Source of the DNA: an uncultured Selenomonas sp.
Lineage (GTDB): Bacteria > Bacillota > Negativicutes > Selenomonadales > Selenomonadaceae
Assembly (NCBI GenBank): GCA_905373085.1
Contig: CAJPRR010000118.1
Coordinates: 1 to 6,945 of the forward strand
Reading direction: 5' to 3'
DNA length: 6,945 nucleotides
The number at the start of each line of letters is the position of its first letter. Positions within the stretch are counted from its first letter, which is position 1. The position numbers and the translations under genes are program-made. The notes beneath the pieces were generated by a model. It searched no databases and was not told where the DNA came from. It saw nothing but the letters and a program-made list of their open reading frames with translations. Positions 1-4,168 of this stretch are shown one piece after another.

Positions 1-240
1 TCTTGAAAACCTTGGCGAAGTGATTGCCATACTTTTGGCGCAGGATATCTAGCCCAGCCGCTACGCTGGCTTTTGTCTTGCCGGGAATCCTTATGACGTG
101 GCACCGACGGGTTGTTCGTTCATCTAAGGTAAGCAACACTTCGCCGCCTGTGCGCTGACCGACAACTGTATCTCACCTCTTGGATAAGCGGTTAGATGCT
201 TGAAGTTTCGCCTAGTTGTGGTAGAATGTTTCTTGGACAT
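1..240 (-). pseudogene. IS30-family transposase, internally deleted and frameshifted
   Basis: The minus-strand ATG at 240-238 opens a typical IS30 transposase N-terminus (MSKKHSTTTRRNFKHLTAYP, then RGEIQ), the start of its helix-turn-helix region. After codon 25 this frame runs out of homology and stops shortly after. From 172 down to the window edge, in a different frame, 57 codons read DTVVGQRTGGEVLLTLDERT and onward to KYGNHFAKVFK. That matches the part of the IS30 DDE domain that starts at the first catalytic Asp (normally in a W-E-x-D-T-V-V-G motif). The rest of the DNA-binding region is missing, so no working transposase can be made from this copy. The ribosome binding site AAAGGAG (255-249) sits 8 bases before the ATG. 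Confidence 0.75.
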
Positions 241-289
241 GCAGGATGCTCCTTTCGGTTTTGTTTTCTGTCAAAAACATTCTACCACA
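217..289 (-). repeat. 15-bp inverted repeat enclosing the transposase start site
   Basis: Positions 217-231 and 275-289 are perfect inverted copies (TGTGGTAGAATGTTT and its complement), separated by 43 bases. The loop holds the transposase ribosome binding site and ATG. The second arm on the transcript lies inside codons 4 to 9. RNA that contains both arms would form a hairpin around the translation start. In several IS families such structures lower transposase translation from read-through transcripts; that role here is inferred. Confidence 0.6.
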
Positions 290-375
290 GGTGCTTCTGC
301 TTGTCCTTTTTATGTGTCCGATTTCATTTTACAATTAACCCAACTTTCTGGTGCAAAAGAATTTTCTTTCCCCTA

Positions 376-404
376 TTGCATTTCCTGACGTCTCATAGTA
401 TAAT
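376..404 (+). promoter_or_regulatory. sigma-70 promoter of tRNA-Pro
   Basis: A -35 box TTGCAT (376-381) and a perfect -10 box TATAAT (399-404) are separated by 17 bases. Transcription would start near 411, about six bases before the mature tRNA 5' end. No other gene lies between this promoter and the terminator at 507-533, so the tRNA looks like a single-gene unit. Confidence 0.75.
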
Positions 405-416
405 ATCTCATGTTGT

Positions 417-493
417 CGGGATGTGGCTCAGCTTGGTAGAGCGCATCGTTCGGGACGATGAGGTCGCAGGTTCGAATCCTGTCATCCCGACCA
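417..493 (+). tRNA. tRNA-Pro, anticodon CGG
   Basis: A complete cloverleaf can be drawn. The acceptor stem is CGGGATG with CATCCCG, the D arm GCTC/GAGC, and the anticodon stem CATCG/CGATG with loop TTCGGGA. Bases 451-453 (CGG) form the anticodon and read proline codon CCG. The T arm is GCAGG/CCTGT with loop TTCGAAT. The discriminator base is A and the CCA end is encoded in the DNA (491-493). The CGG isoacceptor fits a GC-rich genome that uses CCG often. Confidence 0.95.
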
Positions 494-506
494 TCCAGGA
501 AAAAGG

Positions 507-533
507 AAGCAGCCTTTGCGGGCTGCTTTTTTT
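507..533. terminator. bidirectional rho-independent terminator between tRNA-Pro and the nucleosidase gene
   Basis: An eight-pair stem (AAGCAGCC/GGCTGCTT) with a six-base loop is followed on the plus strand by a run of seven T, ending the tRNA transcript. On the minus strand the same stem is followed by TTCCTTTTT, so it can also stop the convergent nucleosidase transcript that ends at 623. Confidence 0.8.
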
Positions 534-548
534 ATGAAATTTCATGAC

Positions 549-577
549 GTCAAGGCCGAAGGACGCAGGCCGATTGG
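549..577 (+). repeat. dispersed repeat, copy 1
   Basis: This 29-base stretch matches 3980-4006 at 26 of 27 aligned positions, with two single-base indels, in the same orientation. It is non-coding and lies about 45 bases past the stop of the minus-strand nucleosidase gene. A small GC-rich hairpin (CGCCG/CGGCG, 587-599) follows it. The second copy is likewise beyond the 3' end of a minus-strand gene and near a hairpin, which suggests a dispersed intergenic repeat family. Confidence 0.5.
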
Positions 578-622
578 GAAAGTCTCCGCCGCAGCGGCGC
601 TCGGAACACGTCTGCCGCAAGA

Positions 623-1417
623 TCAGCGCTTCTTCATATACGCTTCGGCAACGGCGAGGACATATTCCTGCAGTGCGGCGCCGACGGCGAGATCCCAGTC
701 GACATCGCCCGCGAAGACCGTGTTGGAAATGACGCGCATCGCAAGGAACGGCACATCGTAGGTCCGGCAAATTTGCGCGACGGCGTCGCCTTCCATCTCC
801 TCGACCGCAGTCCCGTAGAAATCACGCAGAAAGAGCACGCGATCGACCTGGCAGTTCCAGCTGTCCGCCGTGCCGATGACGCCCTCGCTCACCCTGCCTT
901 TCTTATAGGATTCCTTGAGCAGGAGCGCTGTCCGGAAAAGCTCCTCGTCCGTCTTGTGATAGACTTCCTGCATGAAGCGCCGCGCCTCCTTGTCGTAGGA
1001 GAAGACACCGAGCTTGTCGAGCGCCTTTTCATCGACGCCCTCGCCGCGTGCGCGAAAATGTGACTTCCATGCCGATATGTTTACTGTCTCTCTGCCTATG
1101 ACGATGTCGAAATTCTTCAGAGCAGGATCGTGCGCGCCTGCCGTCCCCTGATTGATGACGGCGCACGGATGGAAAAACTCCATGGCGAGCGCCGTCGCAG
1201 CCGCCGCATTTGCCAAGCCCCACTGTGTACGAGAAACGGCGAGCGGCACGCCATGGCAAACGCCCGATGCGAAGTACCACTCGCCGAGCCGATACTCCTC
1301 CAAGGCGTCGAGCTGCTCGACTATATGGCTCGTCTCCACCTTCATCGCACCTTGGATGAGCAAGGGCGGTGCTCCCTTGTACGCCTTGCCTGAGCGATCC
1401 GACAATCCTCCTGCCAT
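623..1417 (-). CDS. MTA/SAH nucleosidase-superfamily (Pfs-like) protein with Asn at the catalytic Asp position
   Basis: A 264-residue protein of the PNP_UDP_1 / 5'-methylthioadenosine-S-adenosylhomocysteine nucleosidase superfamily, expected to hydrolyse the N-glycosidic bond of an adenosine-type nucleoside in the cytoplasm. Visible landmarks: GAMKVE (23-28), with Glu28 at the place of the general-base Glu12 of the E. coli enzyme; INQGTAGA (88-95); GTADSW (182-187); and EEMEGDAVAQIC (206-217), with Met208-Glu209 at the ribose-binding Met-Glu. In RVISN (228-232) canonical enzymes have Asp (E. coli Asp197, proton donor to the purine); here it is Asn232. GGAGGG (1429-1424) six bases before the ATG supports this start, although the N-terminus is longer than in E. 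coli. The substrate may be MTA/SAH or a related nucleoside; futalosine hydrolase-type relatives are an alternative. It is divergent from the SpeD-like gene, fitting a role in methionine salvage. Confidence 0.85.
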   Translation of the reverse strand: MAGGLSDRSGKAYKGAPPLLIQGAMKVETSHIVEQLDALEEYRLGEWYFASGVCHGVPLAVSRTQWGLANAAAATALAMEFFHPCAVINQGTAGAHDPALKNFDIVIGRETVNISAWKSHFRARGEGVDEKALDKLGVFSYDKEARRFMQEVYHKTDEELFRTALLLKESYKKGRVSEGVIGTADSWNCQVDRVLFLRDFYGTAVEEMEGDAVAQICRTYDVPFLAMRVISNTVFAGDVDWDLAVGAALQEYVLAVAEAYMKKR

Positions 1418-1430
1418 CTTCTTCCCTCCG

Positions 1431-1443
1431 TGAAATCATTTCA
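1431..1443. promoter_or_regulatory. short palindrome in the leader of the nucleosidase gene
   Basis: TGAAAT-C-ATTTCA is a perfect inverted repeat with a one-base centre, placed just upstream of the nucleosidase ribosome binding site and downstream of its promoter. It could be an operator, but a repeat of this size is also common by chance. Confidence 0.25.
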
Positions 1444-1461
1444 TTGCTGCAAAAGCAAGAT

Positions 1462-1490
1462 ATTATACGCCTCTGGCTTTACATTGTCAA
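1462..1490 (-). promoter_or_regulatory. consensus sigma-70 promoter of the nucleosidase gene
   Basis: On the minus strand a perfect TTGACA (1490-1485) and a perfect TATAAT (1467-1462) are exactly 17 bases apart. Transcription would start near 1455, giving a leader of about 38 bases. The boxes interleave with the plus-strand promoter at 1478-1506, so polymerase cannot sit on both at once. Confidence 0.85.
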
Positions 1491-1506
1491 ATAAATCCCC
1501 TATAAT
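1478..1506 (+). promoter_or_regulatory. near-consensus sigma-70 promoter of the SpeD-like gene
   Basis: TTTACA (1478-1483) and a perfect TATAAT (1501-1506) are separated by 17 bases. The predicted start near 1513 leaves a leader of about 40 bases before the TTG start codon. It also rules out the in-frame ATG at 1505, which lies in the -10 box. Its -35 box falls within the spacer of the minus-strand promoter. Confidence 0.8.
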
Positions 1507-1535
1507 GGAAATGAGTGACTTTTCGACCTTACTGC

Positions 1536-1542
1536 AAAGGAG
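1536..1542 (+). promoter_or_regulatory. ribosome binding site that decides the TTG start of the SpeD-like gene
   Basis: AAAGGAG is followed after 10 bases by TTG (1553-1555). The ATG codons at 1505 and 1511 have no such site and fall at or before the predicted transcription start. The protein begins to match the family exactly at this TTG. Confidence 0.7.
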
Positions 1543-1552
1543 CGATTCCCCC

Positions 1553-2020
1553 TTGAAGATCATCGCGCGGCATCTCACTGCCGACTTATACAACTGCAAA
1601 GAAAACAAGCTGCTCGACATGGAGATGACCGTCGCCTCCTTGCGGCGCCTCACCGAGGAAGCCGGCCTGCACATCCTGCAGATTGACACGCAGGTGATTG
1701 AGAAAGGTCATTTCGTCGTCCTCCTCGCCCTCAAGGAAGGCCATCTCGCCCTGCACACCTATACGGAACTTCGCTATGCGGCGGGCGACATCTTCCTCTG
1801 CGACGCAGACGCCGAACCTGAAACGCTCTTCAAGGGTCTGAGGAGCTTCTTCAAGCCAGAAAAAATTCGCACGACTTTCCTCAAGCGTGGCGACTTCGGC
1901 AAAGCCAAGGACATGAAGCCGAAGATCAAATCGCGCATCGCACCGCTTCGGCGCATCCACAATACGGGCGCAAAGGTCATCCGGCTGCTCGCGCGGCGCA
2001 ACCGCAAAAAAAACTTCTGA
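1553..2020 (+). CDS. SpeD-like S-adenosylmethionine decarboxylase homologue lacking the pyruvoyl serine
   Basis: A 155-residue homologue of bacterial S-adenosylmethionine decarboxylase, the enzyme that supplies decarboxylated SAM for spermidine synthesis. From the TTG start the residue numbers match the Thermotoga maritima enzyme as I recall it: Arg6-His7-Leu8, Tyr13, Cys15, Gly38, Glu62, His64, His68, Glu72, Tyr75-Ala76-Ala77 and Cys83. The family cleaves itself between Glu62 and Ser63 and turns Ser63 into the pyruvoyl cofactor. Here residue 63 is Gly (codon GGC, 1739-1741), so neither cleavage nor cofactor formation is expected, while His68 and Cys83 remain. Residues 111-155 form a very basic tail, with 17 Lys/Arg and 2 acidic residues, absent from the shorter classic enzyme. 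It may be an inactive regulatory homologue or have a new role; the reading frame is intact and well equipped for expression, arguing against decay. Confidence 0.8.
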   Translation: MKIIARHLTADLYNCKENKLLDMEMTVASLRRLTEEAGLHILQIDTQVIEKGHFVVLLALKEGHLALHTYTELRYAAGDIFLCDADAEPETLFKGLRSFFKPEKIRTTFLKRGDFGKAKDMKPKIKSRIAPLRRIHNTGAKVIRLLARRNRKKNF

Positions 2021-2049
2021 AAAAAGGCTGCCGCTCGGCAGCCTTTTTT
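2021..2049. terminator. bidirectional rho-independent terminator
   Basis: GGCTGCC/GGCAGCC with a four-base loop is flanked by five A on the left and six T on the right, immediately after the stop codon of the SpeD-like gene. The symmetry lets it end both that plus-strand transcript and the convergent TPR gene transcript, whose stop codon is at 2060-2062. Confidence 0.9.
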
Positions 2050-2059
2050 GTGTCGTCGC

Positions 2060-3583
2060 TCACTGATAGGCGGGCAGATCCGGCTCGATCGCCGTCGCCG
2101 CCTTGTAATCGCTCTCGGACTCCGCCGCCTTGCCCGACAGACGGTAGAGATAGCCGCGACGATAGTAGAATTTGGCGTTTCCCGGCTCCAACCGGAGCGC
2201 CGCCGTATAGTCGTCGATGGCCTTCGCTTTCTCTCCCATATTTTCCAATACGCCCGCACGATTTCCCAAGAATGCTGCATTCTTCGCATCGAGCGCGATC
2301 GCCGCATCGAGGTCGGCAAGCGCTCCGTGAACATCATTGAGCTTGATCTTCTCAATCGCACGCAGGTTGAGAAGGTCCGCGCTCTTCGGCTCGATTGCCA
2401 ACGCCCTCTCGATGTCGAGAAGCGCCTCCTCGTTCCGATCCATCAGACGATAGGAAATCGCGCGCTCGACGTAGATGGGAAGCACGTCCGACGCATGTTC
2501 CAAGGCTCGCGTGTAATCGACAACGGCTTCATCAAGCTGACCGAGTGCGCGATGGCTTCCTGCACGATTGAAATAGATGAGCGACGACTGCTCGGCAGGC
2601 ACGACTTCCAAAAGGCGTGTGAAATCTGCAATCGCCTCTTCGTGCTTGCCCAGTCTCTCAAGGCAGGCGCCGCGTCGGCTCAGCGCTGGAACATTCTCCT
2701 TTTCAAGCGTCAGCGCCGCCGTATAATCGTCCGCAGCAGCAGCGAGATCCTGCTTCTGCTCCTTCGCCAAGCCGCGCTCGATATAGGCGCGCAGCTTGAG
2801 AGCGTCATCGGCCTTTTCGAGCACGCGCGTGTAGCCGGCTACAGCGTCATCGAGCCGCCCCAGACGATAGAGCAGGGAAGCACGATACATCTGCGCACCC
2901 AAGTCATTCGGCTGCAAGGCGACGGCTCGATCCATGTGCGTAAGCGCCGCGTCGCTGTCGTTTTGGGCAAGCGCGGTCAGCCCCATCTCAAATTCAATGA
3001 GCGCATTCTTATCGTCCAAGGACTGTGCCATGCGAAAGTCCTTCTGCGAATCCTCATATCGTTTCATATCGCGCAAGACGATGCCGCGGTTGACGAAAGC
3101 CGTCGGATTCTCGCCGTTGATCGCAATCGCCTTGCTGAATTCGCTGTAGGCGGCATCGAGGTCGTGCCTCTGATAGCTGGCAATGCCCCGCTGAATTGCG
3201 GCGAAATCCGGCGACTGGCGGGCGGCTTCTCCTTGTCCTTTCGGAACTTCCTGCGCCATCTTGTCCGTATCCGGCCTTGCCGCATCGCGCGAAGCGGCAG
3301 CGTCGGATACAGGTTTTTGTTCACGGCGTTCCTCGCGCACAGACTCCGGTCTTTGCTTTTGCTCGCGCACTTCTTTCGGCTGTGTTTCTGACACCTGCTT
3401 CTGCTCTTCTGTCTGCTCCGCTTTCGGCTTCTGCGGCTCGGCAGGCGCTGCAGGCGTGAACGTCCCCAGCGTGCGTGCGAGCGCCTCATCCACTGCCGAA
3501 GCCGCAGCGGACGAACAAGCGCACCAAGCGGCAGAACCTGCAAAAATCACAGCCAGAGTTGCCGTCTTCATCCCTTTTTTCAC
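2060..3583 (-). CDS. exported TPR-repeat protein with charged linker
   Basis: A 507-residue protein. Residues 1-30 look like a signal peptide: MKKGMK, a hydrophobic stretch about 7-20, then a likely signal peptidase I site after AAASA. Cys21 and Cys23 do not sit in a convincing lipobox. Residues about 45-120 are a low-complexity linker rich in Gln, Glu, Lys, Arg and Pro. From about 126 to 503 there are roughly eleven 34-residue tetratricopeptide units in near-unbroken register, for example LGKHEEAIADFTRLLEVVPA (311-330) and GEKAKAIDDYTAALRLEPGN (450-469). TPR solenoids bind other proteins; this one is probably a periplasmic or envelope scaffold, partner unknown. The start is GTG at 3583, preceded by a GAGG-type ribosome site (3594-3591); an ATG four codons in is possible but has a poorer site. 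It lies 33 bases after the small hypothetical gene with no terminator between, so it may share that promoter. Confidence 0.9.
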   Translation of the reverse strand: MKKGMKTATLAVIFAGSAAWCACSSAAASAVDEALARTLGTFTPAAPAEPQKPKAEQTEEQKQVSETQPKEVREQKQRPESVREERREQKPVSDAAASRDAARPDTDKMAQEVPKGQGEAARQSPDFAAIQRGIASYQRHDLDAAYSEFSKAIAINGENPTAFVNRGIVLRDMKRYEDSQKDFRMAQSLDDKNALIEFEMGLTALAQNDSDAALTHMDRAVALQPNDLGAQMYRASLLYRLGRLDDAVAGYTRVLEKADDALKLRAYIERGLAKEQKQDLAAAADDYTAALTLEKENVPALSRRGACLERLGKHEEAIADFTRLLEVVPAEQSSLIYFNRAGSHRALGQLDEAVVDYTRALEHASDVLPIYVERAISYRLMDRNEEALLDIERALAIEPKSADLLNLRAIEKIKLNDVHGALADLDAAIALDAKNAAFLGNRAGVLENMGEKAKAIDDYTAALRLEPGNAKFYYRRGYLYRLSGKAAESESDYKAATAIEPDLPAYQ

Positions 3584-3616
3584 GAAATCACCTCATAAAT
3601 AATCTGTGCTGATGAA

Positions 3617-3919
3617 TCAAAATGCAAAACAGGGGCAGCCTCGATATTTTTCGGGCAAATCACCACCGACGGTCAAACACCCCAAATTCTCAATCAACAT
3701 AGATTTTTCTTGTGGAAATACATATTGATTGAGATACTCGATGAAGTCTGACTCCGAATAACATACCCCTCCTTTGATTCTGAACCGCTTGGCATCCGGG
3801 CTATGATGCAGCCAATCATTGGCAAACTCCAGACAGTATTTTTCCAACGCATCGGCAACAGCATCCGGTACCAGATACACCGCCCTATCCTCGTCCGCAC
3901 TCAGTATTACATGTTTCAT
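3617..3919 (-). CDS. hypothetical 100-residue protein
   Basis: I do not recognise a named family. The 100-residue soluble protein begins MKHVILSADEDRAVYLVPDA and has no signal peptide or membrane segment. It is acidic, with an aromatic-rich middle (SDFIEYLNQYVF, 57-68), five cysteines (29, 53, 81, 95, 97) and an unusual end, GCPCFAF. The ATG at 3919 is preferred because GGGAG lies 11 bases upstream; a TTG start six codons earlier would overlap that site. It has its own promoter (3957-3984) and may be co-transcribed with the TPR gene 33 bases downstream. By eye its base composition is more AT-rich than its neighbours, a weak hint of different origin. Confidence 0.65.
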   Translation of the reverse strand: MKHVILSADEDRAVYLVPDAVADALEKYCLEFANDWLHHSPDAKRFRIKGGVCYSESDFIEYLNQYVFPQEKSMLIENLGCLTVGGDLPEKYRGCPCFAF

Positions 3920-3956
3920 CAAAAATCCCGCTCCCAATTTTCAAAAACACTTGTAT

Positions 3957-3984
3957 ATTTTACCATGAAGCCCCAAGAGGTCAA
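3957..3984 (-). promoter_or_regulatory. promoter of the small hypothetical gene
   Basis: On the minus strand, TTGACC (3984-3979) and TAAAAT (3962-3957) are 16 bases apart, and TGG directly before the -10 box gives an extended -10 element. The start would be near 3950, about 30 bases before the ATG at 3919. The -35 box is formed by the edge of repeat copy 2. Confidence 0.6.
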
Positions 3985-4006
3985 GCCGAAGGCGCAGACC
4001 GATTGG
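3980..4006 (+). repeat. dispersed repeat, copy 2
   Basis: This matches 549-577 at 26 of 27 aligned positions (two single-base indels, one substitution). It lies in the interval beyond the 3' end of a DUF445 gene and overlaps the -35 box of the small hypothetical gene, so insertion of the repeat may have helped create that promoter. A strong hairpin (4027-4058) follows 20 bases to the right. Confidence 0.5.
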
Positions 4007-4026
4007 CCATGCTTCTGTAAGGGCGG

Positions 4027-4058
4027 CGCACAATGTCCACGAAGTGGACGTTTGTGCG
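4027..4058. repeat. strong intergenic hairpin without a T tract
   Basis: CGCACAA/TTGTGCG (seven pairs) encloses GTCCAC-GAA-GTGGAC (six pairs), separated by a small internal bulge. There is no run of T on either side, so it is not a standard rho-independent terminator. It lies about 110 bases beyond the stop of the minus-strand DUF445 gene. It could stabilise the 3' end of that mRNA or be part of the repeat element whose core is at 3980-4006. Confidence 0.5.
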
Positions 4059-4114
4059 TGTAGTTTATATGTACAACATGGCTCCTTGATGATGCCATTG
4101 CCGGAAGCGCAGCA

Positions 4115-4150
4115 AAGCAGGTCATACCATCTTGCATAGTCGCTGAACAT
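4115..4150 (-). pseudogene. possible remnant of a SAM-dependent methyltransferase start
   Basis: The minus-strand ATG at 4150 begins MFSDYARWYDLL, which resembles the first residues of many class I SAM-dependent methyltransferases (pattern Y-A-x-x-Y-D-L-L). After about 12 codons the resemblance ends; the frame continues without known features to 3941 across the hairpin and repeat copy 2. I read it as the stub of a gene lost by deletion. The match is short, so chance is a real alternative. Confidence 0.25.
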
Positions 4151-4168
4151 ATATCTTAAAGGGTTGCA

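Larger units (their letters stand above)
1..345 (-). mobile_element. IS30-family insertion sequence remnant (right edge estimated, left part outside window)
   Basis: This is the promoter-proximal end of an IS30-family element read on the minus strand, continuing past the left edge of the window. Seen: a leader, a ribosome binding site, the first 25 codons of a transposase, then a jump into the middle of the DDE catalytic domain. The outer boundary cannot be fixed because the opposite terminal inverted repeat is outside the window. The segment around 311-345, whose minus strand reads GTAAAATGAAATCGGACACA, is a plausible terminal repeat but this is a guess. The remnant lies about 70 bases upstream of the tRNA-Pro gene and points away from it. 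Confidence 0.7.

Noticed and set aside
534..545. 12-bp palindrome ATGAAATTTCAT after the tRNA terminator, similar to the palindrome at 1431-1443
   Set aside because: The two flank the nucleosidase gene and share TGAAAT/TTCA, but they are short, AT-rich and differently spaced, so a common operator is not supported.
408..770. Minus-strand open frame crossing the tRNA-Pro gene
   Set aside because: It includes the antisense of the tRNA and its terminator and overlaps the nucleosidase gene end in another frame; no ribosome site or homology.
1430..1552. Upstream in-frame extension of the SpeD-like gene, including ATGs at 1505 and 1511
   Set aside because: This part contains the promoter boxes and lies at or before the predicted transcription start; family similarity and a ribosome binding site begin only at the TTG at 1553.
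2048..3391. Long open frame on the plus strand (447 codons) opposite the TPR gene
   Set aside because: It is antisense to a protein with clear TPR repeats and a signal peptide; the product is rich in Arg and Ile with no recognisable domain, as expected for a GC-rich antisense shadow.
4027..4058. Hairpin read as a rho-independent terminator for the DUF445 operon
   Set aside because: No T tract follows the stem on either strand, and it lies more than 100 bases beyond the stop codon.
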